From: UBA4416 sp040387475
Lineage (GTDB): Bacteria > Bacteroidota > Bacteroidia > B-17B0 > Aurantibacillaceae
NCBI GenBank assembly: GCA_040387475.1
Contig: JAZKDT010000012.1
Span: 1 to 64,000, forward strand
DNA: 64,000 nt
Reading direction: 5' to 3'
How positions within the stretch are numbered: the first letter of the stretch is position 1; every line of letters starts with the position of its first letter. Shown here piece by piece: positions 1 to 8,776 of the stretch. The notes beneath the pieces were generated by a model. It did no database searches. It had not been told where the DNA came from and saw only the letters and a program-made list of their open reading frames with translations. The position numbers were made by a program, and so were the translations under genes.

Positions 1-934
1 TTTTGTAAACTTAGTAAGAGGCACGGGTGTTAAAGGTTTACAGGGCATTCCGGAAAAACAACATACTATTGTAAGACCCTTATTATTTGCAACGAAGGAA
101 GAGATTAAACACTATGCAGAAAAACACGAACTTAAGTATCGCGAGGATAGTAGCAATCAGGAAGTAAAATACAAACGCAATTTTATCAGGCATGAAATAA
201 TTCCAGGTTTAAAAACACTGAATCCTGCATTAGAAGAAACACTGACGACTTCTATTCAATTCTTTAAACAATCAGCAGATATTGTGAGTTTTTTTGCCAG
301 CGAGAAATTAAAGACCATTTGTAAAGAAGAAAATCGCCGACTTTTGATAAACATTAATTTACTGCAACAAGAGCCACAAAAAGAAACTTTATTGTTTGAA
401 TGGCTTTATAAAAAAAATTTCAAAACAACGCAAATTCAACAATTGTCGGAAGTCTTAATGTCGGAAAGACAGGTGGGCAAACTTTTTTCTTCTTCTACTC
501 ATCAATTGGTGGTCGATAGATCACACATCATCGTTCAGCCTTTAGATCAGACAAGTCTACCTGACTCGTTTATGATCAAATCATTTTCTGACACCGATCA
601 TTTACCTGTAAAATTGTTATTTAAAGAAACAACGGATAGAATATTTTCTCAAAGCAAGAACGAGATCACGATAGCTTATTCAGAAAATTTATTTCCGTTA
701 ACGTTGCGTAAATGGAAACAAGGAGACAAGTTCAAACCATTGGGAATGGATGGATTTAAAAAATTAAGTGATTTTTTTAAAGATCAGAAATTTTCGAAAT
801 TTGAAAAAGAGGCAGCATGGATCCTCGAAAGCAAAGAGCATATCATCTGGATTGTGGGGCATAGAGTGGATGATAGATGTAAAGTAAAGCCGCAAACTGA
901 AAGGATCATTAAGATTAAAGTAAAACCTGATTAA
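1..934 (+). CDS. tilS: tRNA(Ile)-lysidine synthase, C-terminal part (5' end outside window)
   Basis: The enzyme uses ATP to turn C34 of the AUA-reading tRNA-Ile2 anticodon into lysidine, an essential step in decoding. The frame is open from base 2, so the N-terminal PP-loop ATPase lies before the window. What is visible starts in the catalytic domain (RGTGVKGLQGI, then RPLL, then EDSSN and RNFIRHEIIP, all typical of TilS). It ends with the TilS C-terminal domain (LRKWKQGDKFKPLGM, KLSDFFKDQK, HRVDDRCKV). The GTG at 284 is only an internal codon, since the conserved residues run in frame through it. About 310 residues of a protein that is usually 430-450 long are present. Confidence 0.96.
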   Translation, partial: FVNLVRGTGVKGLQGIPEKQHTIVRPLLFATKEEIKHYAEKHELKYREDSSNQEVKYKRNFIRHEIIPGLKTLNPALEETLTTSIQFFKQSADIVSFFASEKLKTICKEENRRLLININLLQQEPQKETLLFEWLYKKNFKTTQIQQLSEVLMSERQVGKLFSSSTHQLVVDRSHIIVQPLDQTSLPDSFMIKSFSDTDHLPVKLLFKETTDRIFSQSKNEITIAYSENLFPLTLRKWKQGDKFKPLGMDGFKKLSDFFKDQKFSKFEKEAAWILESKEHIIWIVGHRVDDRCKVKPQTERIIKIKVKPD

Positions 935-1060
935 AACGTTGCCACGTTTGCTCAAGGCTTATTACAGTAAATGTGTTAAACGTAACATCCTGGATACCTG
1001 TCATTCTGAATTGTAGAATATGTATTTCACCTGTTAAACAATCCATGATGAACAAATTTT

Positions 1061-1573
1061 TTACTTAATAAGATTTAAACTATCCATTGTTTTATCGCAA
1101 AATTTTGTAGTATTAATATCAAAATCATTGGTGGGCCTCAAAACAAAATCACAAAAATGACCTACGCTTTTTAACCATTGTTCATCTTTATAAATTAATC
1201 TAATTTCTGCTGTATCATTTTTTAAGGAAAGGTAGGTTTTCATTAAACCGGCGTAATGATGTTTTGCTAAAACCCAAAATGCATAACCACGTATGTTTGG
1301 TTTATGATGTTTTGTAAGTTATACTAATTCCACATCTGTACAACAACTATCGATCATAACGAATTCAGGATATATGCCTGATTTTCTTGAGAAACAGGTT
1401 CCTAATTCCTCACCTTCAATCACGTCATCCGTTTTTATGTTTTGAAGCATGAGATCCATAACCGTATAAGGTTTTTGAATCACAACTGATGAATCCATGT
1501 CTGTTTCTTTGGAAAGATGATTGCACGCCAATAATGCAATTGATACAATCAATAAAATACTATGTTTTCTCAT
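1061..1573 (-). pseudogene. Small lipoprotein interrupted by an in-frame TAA (putative nonsense pseudogene)
   Basis: The 5' half (1573 to 1322) encodes 84 residues beginning with a lipoprotein signal (LLIVSIALLAC). It stops at TAA 1321-1319. The same frame then stays open for another 85 codons to 1061 and reads like protein (KPNIRGYAFWVLAKHHYAGL follows shortly after the stop). One substitution therefore appears to split a gene of about 170 codons. I do not recognise the family. It is the last gene of a minus-strand run behind the di-heme peroxidase and the winged-helix-like gene. Alternatives are an assembly error in the stop codon, or two real short ORFs, which is less likely because the second has no signal peptide or ribosome site of its own. 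Confidence 0.7.
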
Positions 1574-1610
1574 CCTGTTACTTGCATAAAACTACTCATT
1601 GAAAAATTAA

Positions 1611-1877
1611 TTAGGCCCAGTCCACATTTATATCATTAACACTTTTAATTAATCTGCCTTTCTCTGTAAACTGAAACAGAAGCGGCTCTTTTGATATCAG
1701 TTCCATATAACCGTTATCCATTAACCAATATAAGTATTCTCTTACGGCATCTCTTGAATGGCCTGTAAATTTTCCAACTTCCATTAGTTGAAACCCCATG
1801 TGGTGTATAGGAAGTTTAGCGTTATCAGACTGAAACCATAATTGTTTCAAAAGAGACTGCATGATTCTTTTTTCCAC
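1611..1877 (-). CDS. Small winged-helix-like protein, 88 aa
   Basis: No family is recognised with certainty. The pattern (helices around GFQLMEVGKFTGHSRDAVREYLYWLMDNGYMEL, then a short beta pair LLFQFTEKGRLI) looks like a winged helix-turn-helix, with SRDAVREYLYWL as the candidate recognition helix. It lies 11 bp downstream of the di-heme peroxidase gene on the same strand, so the two are probably co-transcribed. It may be a small DNA-binding or partner protein. The function is inferred only from secondary-structure feel. Confidence 0.6.
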   Translation of the reverse strand: MEKRIMQSLLKQLWFQSDNAKLPIHHMGFQLMEVGKFTGHSRDAVREYLYWLMDNGYMELISKEPLLFQFTEKGRLIKSVNDINVDWA

Positions 1878-1888
1878 GGGCTTGTATT

Positions 1889-2848
1889 TTAGTTTTTCAA
1901 AAATCTTGCATCTGTAAGCGACATTAAAAAAGCTTCCAGATCGTTCTTCTCCTTTTCCGTTAACCCTAACGGCCTGGCCATGGAGGTATCGCGGTTAACC
2001 GAGTTTGAAATAACTTTATCCGGATCATTATAATAATCGATCACTTCTTTCAAACTTTTAAACATGCCATTATGCATGTAAGGTTTAGTGATGGCAATAT
2101 TTCTTAATCCCGGAACTTTAAAGCGGCCAACATCTTCCGGATCCCGTGTAATTTCAAAACGTCCACTATCGTTCAGATTTTTTCCATTGAATAAACCGAT
2201 ATTTTTAAAATCATCATTGGTAAAATCCGGACCGAAATGGCAATCGAAACATTTTCCTTTTTCATTGAAAATGAATTGTCCTCGTTTAGCTGACGCTGTG
2301 TATTGAGTTGTATCCTTGTCGTTATTGTAATTATCAAAAGCCGAATCGTTTGTTTCTAACGTTCTTTCATAAGCAGCCAATGCAGATACCAGGTTTTCTT
2401 TGGTGGCAGGTTCTCCGAATATACTGATAAAAAAAGCTCGGTATTGTTTATGTTTATTTAGTTTTCTTACCACCACCGAGAGTGGAATATCCATTTCCAC
2501 CGGATTTTCCATAGGACCACCTGCCTGATCTTCCAGCGTTTCACTCCGTCCGTCGTGAAAATAAAAGTTACGGGCCGACATGTTCATGGAGCTTGGGGTA
2601 TTTCTACCACCTATTACACTATCCACTCCAAAACTAAAAGCTACATTATCAGCAAAGGCAAATTGAGGCTTGTGACAAGATGCACAACTGATTTGATTTT
2701 CACGTGATAAAATAGAATCATGAAATAGCAATTCACCCAGTTGTTCAACTGTAACCGGAACTTTCATTACTTTTTCTTCTTTATCATGCAAACAAGAACA
2801 AAACAGCAGTATCGGTATGGCACAATATTTTATAACCTGAGTAAACAT
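1889..2848 (-). CDS. Di-heme cytochrome c peroxidase (MauG/CcpA family)
   Basis: This is a periplasm-facing enzyme with two c-type hemes. Members reduce hydrogen peroxide or oxidise other substrates with electrons from small cytochromes. Both heme sites are visible: CASCH at residues 55-59 and CFDCH near residue 200. The family blocks FHDGRSETLEDQAGGPM and GRFKVPGLRNIAITKPYMHNG are also present. The N-terminus (IPILLFCSC) looks like a lipoprotein signal, so it is probably membrane anchored. At 319 residues it is the normal size. It is the first gene of a minus-strand run with the small winged-helix-like gene and the broken lipoprotein. Whether it is a true peroxidase or a MauG-like oxidase cannot be read from sequence alone. 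Confidence 0.93.
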   Translation of the reverse strand: MFTQVIKYCAIPILLFCSCLHDKEEKVMKVPVTVEQLGELLFHDSILSRENQISCASCHKPQFAFADNVAFSFGVDSVIGGRNTPSSMNMSARNFYFHDGRSETLEDQAGGPMENPVEMDIPLSVVVRKLNKHKQYRAFFISIFGEPATKENLVSALAAYERTLETNDSAFDNYNNDKDTTQYTASAKRGQFIFNEKGKCFDCHFGPDFTNDDFKNIGLFNGKNLNDSGRFEITRDPEDVGRFKVPGLRNIAITKPYMHNGMFKSLKEVIDYYNDPDKVISNSVNRDTSMARPLGLTEKEKNDLEAFLMSLTDARFLKN

Positions 2849-2862
2849 AGCGCAAATATAAC

Positions 2863-2870
2863 AGGATTAA
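2863..2870 (-). promoter_or_regulatory. Candidate -7 box of the di-heme peroxidase gene
   Basis: The minus strand reads TATATTTG, an exact match to the Bacteroidota -7 consensus TAnnTTTG, 14 bp before the start codon at 2848. No good TTTG -33 box sits 19 bp further upstream. Confidence 0.45.
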
Positions 2871-2942
2871 ACCTTTCATTTTGTCGCTAATACTACTTTA
2901 AAACCATTTATGTATAATATGGTATAAACTCCATAAAATTGA

Positions 2943-2950
2943 TAATTTTG
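2943..2950 (+). promoter_or_regulatory. Candidate -7 box directly in front of the CPBP protease gene
   Basis: TAATTTTG matches TAnnTTTG and ends 6 bp before the chosen ATG at 2957. Transcription would then start at or next to the start codon, suggesting a leaderless mRNA. No -33 box is evident. Confidence 0.35.
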
Positions 2951-2956
2951 TATAGT

Positions 2957-3931
2957 ATGGAATTGCAAGATAAGATAGAGGCCAAACCGGTAAATCACTC
3001 CCCTTTTAACAATCTTTTTTTAATTAAAGGGTATGTTACGGGCAAAAACCAGCTTTGGATGTATTTATTTGGAATAGCAGCAACCATTTTGGGGTATACT
3101 ATTTTTCAGTTCATTGTAGCTAAGCCACTTATCAATTTTGCCGCCGGTAACGGTGTTATCATTACCGATAAAAACCTTGCCAGTATATTCAATGCCGATT
3201 ACATAGGTCTAAACCGGTCGGTTATGCTGGCCATTATGGGAGGCATGTTTGTTTTTGCAATTTTGTTTTTATGGTTGGTTATCAAATTTATTCATCAAAA
3301 AACATTTATTTCTATTGTTACAGGCTTTGAAAAGATCCGTTGGAAACGTTACTTTTTTTCGTTTGCTGTTTGGAGCGGGCTAACCATTTTATATGTGCTG
3401 GTGGGTTATTTTTCCTCACCAGATAATTTTGAAATTCGCTTTCATGCTCCTGATTTTTTCGCATTGGTATTGGTATCTGTTCTTTTTTTACCGATACAAA
3501 CAGCAACAGAAGAATTGTTTTTGAGAAGCTATTTGTTGCAGGGTTTAAGTCTCGCCTTCAAAAATGGAATTATTCCTCTGGTTATAACCTCCGTGATATT
3601 TGGATTAATGCATGGTACTAATCCCGAAGCAAAGGCACATGGTTTATGGCTGATGATGCCTTATTATATACTTTTTGGTGCATTTTTAGGTATGCTTACA
3701 TTATTGGACGAAGGCGCTGAATTAGCCATGGGTATTCACTGTGCCAATAACCTGGTGTCCTGTTTACTGATTTGCACAAAAAATTCGGTACTACAAACTG
3801 ACGCCATTTTTTTTACTCCGGTTGAAAACCCAGGTGGTGAATTCGGAAGCTGGATATTAATGGCCGCCATCTGCTTTTTTATTTTATACAAGAAGTACAA
3901 ATTATCCAACTGGAAATTATTAATACGATAA
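2957..3931 (+). CDS. CPBP family intramembrane glutamic endopeptidase (CAAX/ABI type)
   Basis: This is a polytopic membrane protease. The family's active site is two glutamates plus histidines inside the membrane. The motifs are present in order: EE in ATEELFLRSYLLQG, H in FGLMHG, and the last motif HCANN. Around them are about seven hydrophobic segments. Length is 324 residues from the ATG at 2957 (MELQDK). An upstream TTG at 2939 in the same frame lies inside a probable promoter box and is less likely. The M61 peptidase gene follows after 10 bp, so two proteases probably share an operon. The substrate is unknown. Confidence 0.9.
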   Translation: MELQDKIEAKPVNHSPFNNLFLIKGYVTGKNQLWMYLFGIAATILGYTIFQFIVAKPLINFAAGNGVIITDKNLASIFNADYIGLNRSVMLAIMGGMFVFAILFLWLVIKFIHQKTFISIVTGFEKIRWKRYFFSFAVWSGLTILYVLVGYFSSPDNFEIRFHAPDFFALVLVSVLFLPIQTATEELFLRSYLLQGLSLAFKNGIIPLVITSVIFGLMHGTNPEAKAHGLWLMMPYYILFGAFLGMLTLLDEGAELAMGIHCANNLVSCLLICTKNSVLQTDAIFFTPVENPGGEFGSWILMAAICFFILYKKYKLSNWKLLIR

Positions 3932-3941
3932 CCTCACCTTT

Positions 3942-5786
3942 ATGAAGAAAGCTTTTTTAGTACTATCAACGTTGTTTTCAATCTCCCAGGCATGGGCCGA
4001 CAGCGATTATCATTATTACGTGGATTTAACAGCCGTAAAAAATGATAAACTGACCATTCGTTTAACCCCGCCGGATATATCTGATAATGAAACGGTGTTT
4101 ATGTTTCCGGCTATGGTTCCGGGAACCTACGATGTATATGATTTTGGAAGATACGTTTCAAATTTTAAAGCTGAAGGTAAAGATGGTCAACTGATAACTG
4201 TGACCAAGCTTGACAAAAATTCTTATAAATTATCCCCGGCCAGTGCCATTAAGGAAATATCTTATGAAGTAGAAGATACCTGGGATACCGATATTAAAGA
4301 GAAAGTAGTTTTTGAGCCCGGTGGCAGCAACATTGAAGAAGGAAAAAATTTCTCGCTGAACACACACTGTTTTTTTGGTTATTTTAAAAATAAGATTGAG
4401 CATACATTCAAGTTGGAAGTTACCAAGCCTAAAGGTTTTTATGCATCTACGAGCATGACAGACATTACCAGCGGCGAAACCAAAGATGTACTTTCTATCT
4501 TTAATTATCATGCGCTGATAGACTCACCTATTATGTATACTAAACCTGATACGGCAACTATCCAGGTAGGCAAAGCAAAAGTCTTGATTTCGGTGTATTC
4601 GCCAAACCACGTATTAACTTCTGACTTTATTGCCCGTAATTTAAAAGAGCTATTATTTGCTCAGGCTGAATATTTAGGCGGAGAGCTGCCGATTGACAAA
4701 TACGCTTTCTTATTTTACTTTACTGACAAACCTTCTCTAAGCGGCGCATCGGGTGCCCTCGAACATTCGTATTCATCATTTTATTTTTTACCCGAAGCGG
4801 ATACCGCTCTCATTGCTCAGGAAGTAAGAGATGTAGCAGCGCACGAGTTCTTTCATATTGTGACGCCTTTAAACATTCACTCAAAAGAGATCGGCGAATT
4901 TGATTTCAATACACCCCAAATGAGTAAGCATCTTTGGCTCTATGAAGGATTGACGGAATATGCTGCGCACCATATGCAGGTAAAAACAGGCTTAATTGAA
5001 TATGATGCTTTTTTTGAAACCATGATCGGTAAAATGCAAAATGCCCGCGATAACTATAACGATACGCTTCCATTTACAGTTATGAGTAAATATGCGCTCG
5101 ACAAATATAAAAAGCAATATAATAATGTATATGAGAAAGGCGCACTAATAGGTATGTGCCTTGATATTCAACTGAGATATTACAGCAATGGCCGATATGG
5201 TACACAGGAATTAATGAAGGACCTGGCTAAACAGTATGGTAAAACAAAATCGTTTAACGACGACGACCTGTTTAACGATATTGAAAAATTAACTTTTAAA
5301 GAAATTCGTTACTTTTTAGATACCTACGTTGCCGGCAATAAACCCTTGCCTTACAAGGAAATATATGCGATGGTGGGTTTAAACTATATCGAAAAACGCG
5401 AGTCGGAACAAATAACTTTAGGTGGCATCTCTGTAGGCTACAATCCCACAACCAACCATTTGGTTGTAGTTAATACCGATAAATTAGATGCGTTCGGTAA
5501 AAAATTAAAGTTCAAAGAAGAAGATGAGATCATCACCTTTAATAACCGAAAACTAACCCTTGATAATATCAAAGATGTATTGGGCGGTTACATGGAAAAT
5601 GCAAAAACCGGTGATAAACTAGTGATTGAAGTTTTAAGAAAAGATAAAAAAGGAAACGAATCCATCAAGGAACTGAAAGCAAAAGTTAAACCGGTTAAAG
5701 TAGTTGAAACGGATATTATTGATGTGAACGAAAAAGCTACCGAACAGCAAGTAATTGCAAGAAAAGCCTGGTTAGGGATCAACTAA
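3942..5786 (+). CDS. M61 (glycyl aminopeptidase-like) metallopeptidase with C-terminal PDZ domain
   Basis: This is a secreted zinc aminopeptidase-like protein. It begins with a clear signal peptide ending AQAWA-type at about residue 19. An N-terminal beta domain follows, then the catalytic domain with HEFFH (residues 301-305) and the third zinc ligand in LWLYEGLTEY about 30 residues later, the layout of family M61. The C-terminal 120 residues (GGISVGYNP through KFKEEDEIITFNNRKL to GDKLVIEVLRK) fit a PDZ domain. At 614 residues it is the usual size for Bacteroidota members. It lies 10 bp after the CPBP protease. The physiological substrate is not known. Confidence 0.92.
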   Translation: MKKAFLVLSTLFSISQAWADSDYHYYVDLTAVKNDKLTIRLTPPDISDNETVFMFPAMVPGTYDVYDFGRYVSNFKAEGKDGQLITVTKLDKNSYKLSPASAIKEISYEVEDTWDTDIKEKVVFEPGGSNIEEGKNFSLNTHCFFGYFKNKIEHTFKLEVTKPKGFYASTSMTDITSGETKDVLSIFNYHALIDSPIMYTKPDTATIQVGKAKVLISVYSPNHVLTSDFIARNLKELLFAQAEYLGGELPIDKYAFLFYFTDKPSLSGASGALEHSYSSFYFLPEADTALIAQEVRDVAAHEFFHIVTPLNIHSKEIGEFDFNTPQMSKHLWLYEGLTEYAAHHMQVKTGLIEYDAFFETMIGKMQNARDNYNDTLPFTVMSKYALDKYKKQYNNVYEKGALIGMCLDIQLRYYSNGRYGTQELMKDLAKQYGKTKSFNDDDLFNDIEKLTFKEIRYFLDTYVAGNKPLPYKEIYAMVGLNYIEKRESEQITLGGISVGYNPTTNHLVVVNTDKLDAFGKKLKFKEEDEIITFNNRKLTLDNIKDVLGGYMENAKTGDKLVIEVLRKDKKGNESIKELKAKVKPVKVVETDIIDVNEKATEQQVIARKAWLGIN

Positions 5787-5876
5787 AAAATGATCGAAGA
5801 GAGTCAAGACTATTAGATACAGGACTTTTCATCCCTTTTGTCAACATGTCTCCGAAATCTTTGATGTCTGTAAACA

Positions 5877-6905
5877 ATGAGTAAAAAAAACAATATATAC
5901 TGGAACTGTCAATTCATTGGCTGGAGCTTGTATGCAGCCATCAATCTGTTTTTTTTCAAACTAAGTTATAATACCAATTTAAAGGATATCCTTTTATTCC
6001 TGATCTGGCTTCCACTAGGCATTACTATTACACACGCTTATCGTTTTATTATTTTAAAATACAATGTATTAAAGGTAAGCCTCCTGTTTCAGATTCCATT
6101 GATCCTTCTGTCTTCGCTGTTAATGTCAATCCTGTTCTTTATTATAAATATCGGGATTGTTAACCTATTCAGTCACACATCCGAATCAGTCGACCTTCTG
6201 GCCGCCACGTCTAAAATATTAAGTTTGGTATTGATCTTTGTGATCTGGTCGGTTATTTATTTTGGATTTCACTTCTTTGACAATTATAAAAAGACTGAGA
6301 TTCAAAACCTTCGATTGGAAGCCAACTCAAAAGAAGTTGAATTAAATAAGTTAAAATCTCAGCTCAATCCCCACTTTATGTTCAATAGCATGAACAGTAT
6401 CAGGGCTTTGGTAGACGAGGATCCTAAAAAAGCAAAATTGGCGATCACTCAGCTGTCAAATATCCTTAGAAACACATTGATGATGCATAAGAATCGTTAC
6501 ATCACTTTGGAAGATGAATTGGCACTCGTAACTGATTATCTGGAATTGGAACATGTGCGGTTTGAAGAACGCCTGTGTTACAAACTGGATATTGATCCAC
6601 ACACGCTGCAATTGAGTGTGCCCCCTATGATGATACAAACATTGGTCGAAAATGGCATCAAACATGGTATCAGTAAAGATCCGGATGGTGGGCAAATAAA
6701 CATAAAAACACAAAAAACTAATTCAGAATTTAAAATTGAGATCATCAATACAGGTCAACTGATAGACATTAGTAAATCAGATTCAGGTTTTGGTATCGCT
6801 AATACAACCAATCGACTGGAGTTACTGTTTGGAAAAAAAGCAACTTTTTCTTTAAAGAATCTAGATGCAAAGAATGTTATCAGTGAAATAATTATTAAAA
6901 TTTAA
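5877..6905 (+). CDS. LytS/YehU-type sensor histidine kinase
   Basis: Membrane-bound histidine kinase of the His_kinase (PF06580) class. Four hydrophobic segments occupy roughly residues 12-135, followed by a short coiled coil. The phosphoacceptor region is LKSQLNPHFMFNSMNSI (His166) and the ATP-binding N box is MIQTLVENGIKHG. The C-terminal GFGIANTTNRLELLFG is the usual end of the HATPase domain. There is no recognisable extracellular sensor domain, so the signal is unknown. A LytTR response regulator follows 94 bp downstream and is its obvious partner. Confidence 0.93.
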   Translation: MSKKNNIYWNCQFIGWSLYAAINLFFFKLSYNTNLKDILLFLIWLPLGITITHAYRFIILKYNVLKVSLLFQIPLILLSSLLMSILFFIINIGIVNLFSHTSESVDLLAATSKILSLVLIFVIWSVIYFGFHFFDNYKKTEIQNLRLEANSKEVELNKLKSQLNPHFMFNSMNSIRALVDEDPKKAKLAITQLSNILRNTLMMHKNRYITLEDELALVTDYLELEHVRFEERLCYKLDIDPHTLQLSVPPMMIQTLVENGIKHGISKDPDGGQINIKTQKTNSEFKIEIINTGQLIDISKSDSGFGIANTTNRLELLFGKKATFSLKNLDAKNVISEIIIKI

Positions 6906-6999
6906 ATGTAATAAGTTAAAGTCATGTTATAAAACTGATTGCATCGTTGCCAGGATAGTTAGATAATTAAAGAAACACATAAAAATAAAACAATAATAT

Positions 7000-7713
7000 A
7001 TGAAAGCCATAATCATTGATGATGAACGTTTAGCACGCCAGGAACTAAAAAATTTATTAGCCGTTCATAAAGAAATTGAAGTGATCGCTGAGTGCAATAA
7101 TGCCCAATCGGCCAAAGAAAAAATAGCTGAATTAAATCCCGATGTTATCTTCCTGGACATTCAAATGCCGGGTAAAACAGGGCTGGAATTAATTGAGGAA
7201 GTATCTGCCCTACCCGACGTGGTTTTTGTAACTGCTTATGATGAATACGCTATTAAAGCTTTTGAAGTCAATGCCTATGATTACTTATTGAAACCTGTTT
7301 CGCCGGAGCGTTTGGCAGAGACGATCAAAAAACTGACTTTGAAAGAAACTTCAGAGAAAAAGGAAAATACGACTCCGTTAACCGAAAATGACCAGGTATT
7401 TATTAAAGATGGTGAAAAAACATGGTTCGTGCGTTTAAGCAATATTCGCTTATTTGAAAGCGAAGGAAATTATGTGCGCGTGTATTTTGAAAATTTCAGA
7501 CCGTTGATCCTGAGAAGCTTAAACAGTTTGGAAGAACGCCTGGATGAAAAGACCTTTTTTAGGGCAAGTCGTAAACACATTGTTAACTTAAGCTGGGTAG
7601 AAAGCATTGAAACCTGGTTTAACGGTGGCTTAATGGTAAAATTAAAGGGAGGCCAGGAAATCGAGATATCGCGTCGACAAGCGGTGAAATTAAAAGATAT
7701 GATGAGCTTATAA
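7000..7713 (+). CDS. LytTR-family response regulator
   Basis: Two-domain transcription regulator. The receiver domain carries the acidic pocket DDE at residues 7-9, phospho-Asp53 in VIFLDIQMPG, the conserved Thr in FVTAYDEYAIKAFE and the Lys in YLLKPVSPERL. The C-terminal LytTR DNA-binding domain (about residues 130-235) shows FIKDGEKTWFVRLSNIRLFES, then RKHIVNLSWVESIE and EIEISRRQAVKLK. It follows its cognate kinase at 5877-6905. It probably controls nearby or surface genes, but no target site could be identified by eye. Confidence 0.94.
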   Translation: MKAIIIDDERLARQELKNLLAVHKEIEVIAECNNAQSAKEKIAELNPDVIFLDIQMPGKTGLELIEEVSALPDVVFVTAYDEYAIKAFEVNAYDYLLKPVSPERLAETIKKLTLKETSEKKENTTPLTENDQVFIKDGEKTWFVRLSNIRLFESEGNYVRVYFENFRPLILRSLNSLEERLDEKTFFRASRKHIVNLSWVESIETWFNGGLMVKLKGGQEIEISRRQAVKLKDMMSL

Positions 7714-7803
7714 AAATTAATAAGGAATAATTAAAAGTTAAAAATATAAGGGGTACATAAGAGCTTATTTTTTAATTTTAAATTCTAAATTTAAAATTAT
7801 ACT

Positions 7804-8349
7804 ATGATAGATGAAATTATTGATCCGGATGATTTACCGGAAGAGTTAAAAGGAGATATTGTTCCAGAAATAGACCCGGCTAAATTATTTGATGAGAAAG
7901 AGTATGCCACCATTATCATTGGCAGTGAGGGTATGAGTAAAAAAGATACCAGTAATGCCGATTATGTAACCGCATTGGTAAGTGCCAGATCGACACGGGA
8001 GGAAAAAGATGAAGCCCTGATAGCATTAAAGGAAAATAATGCGCAGGATTTTATGGTCAACGCCATTGCTAAAACCAAAAATTTAGACCAAAAAGCTCTT
8101 TTGATAGCGGCTTGCTGGGAAACGGGCCTGGATTTCAGTAAAGATTACATGGTTTTTATTGAGCTGATTTGCCACGAAAATTTTATTGTATCTTTTGAAG
8201 CATTTACCGTTATACAGGAAATGGAGGCAGAAATAGATCAAGCGACCCTAAAAAAAGCACTGGACGTTTTAAAGAAAAACAAAAAGGGCAACGAGGTTAC
8301 TGTTAATGATGCCAAAGAGTTGATCACACAAAAATTAAGCGCAGAATAA
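7804..8349 (+). CDS. Conserved hypothetical cytoplasmic protein, possible HEAT-like helical repeats
   Basis: No family is recognised. The 181 residues have no signal peptide or membrane segment. The N-terminus is acidic and Pro-rich, and the rest is mostly helical, with short paired-helix units (STREEKDEALIALKENNAQDF, then KNLDQKALLIAACWETG, then HENFIVSFEAFTVIQEME) that resemble HEAT-type repeats. Such proteins usually act as scaffolds. It is separated by 1 bp from the next gene and follows the LytTR regulator after 90 bp, so the three may be transcribed together. Confidence 0.75.
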   Translation: MIDEIIDPDDLPEELKGDIVPEIDPAKLFDEKEYATIIIGSEGMSKKDTSNADYVTALVSARSTREEKDEALIALKENNAQDFMVNAIAKTKNLDQKALLIAACWETGLDFSKDYMVFIELICHENFIVSFEAFTVIQEMEAEIDQATLKKALDVLKKNKKGNEVTVNDAKELITQKLSAE

Positions 8350-8350
8350 T

Positions 8351-8776
8351 TTGAAAAAAATATTACTAAACCTGTCTTTTATCAGTTTTTTATGCTGCTC
8401 TACTGCGCTTTTTTCCCAGGAGCCAGAGGTAGTACAAACTATTAAGGTTAAGAAAGAAAAACTATTTGTAAAGGCAGCGTTTGATGATACTGAATTTAAG
8501 GTCATTGCATTTGATCGGTACGGTAATCCGCATGAACAGGCTATCAAATCATTTGTTATTGTATACAAGGAAGACGATAAAGCTTACCGGGCGCCGATTG
8601 AGGGAAATACCTTTCCAAAAAAAACGATCGACTTTTTAACTAAAAAGAAAAAATTTGCCACCAAAATTTGTTTGACCCAGTTAAAGGCAGAAGATAAAGA
8701 CGGGCATTTGGAAGACCTTCCGGATCTGTGCGATATTGTGATATTTCCCGACTGCAAAAAAACCAAAAAAAATTAA
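8351..8776 (+). CDS. Secreted protein of unknown function, 141 aa (TTG start)
   Basis: I do not recognise a family. It starts with TTG at 8351, one base after the preceding stop. This start is supported because a complete signal peptide (LLNLSFISFLCCSTALFSQ) begins there and no ATG lies nearby. The mature part is basic, with two Cys pairs toward the end (KICLTQLKAEDKDG, then LCDIVIFPDC), which suggests a small disulfide-containing periplasmic domain. It is translationally close-coupled to the HEAT-like gene. Its 3' end overlaps the convergent gene at 8773 by 4 bp. Confidence 0.75.
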   Translation: MKKILLNLSFISFLCCSTALFSQEPEVVQTIKVKKEKLFVKAAFDDTEFKVIAFDRYGNPHEQAIKSFVIVYKEDDKAYRAPIEGNTFPKKTIDFLTKKKKFATKICLTQLKAEDKDGHLEDLPDLCDIVIFPDCKKTKKN

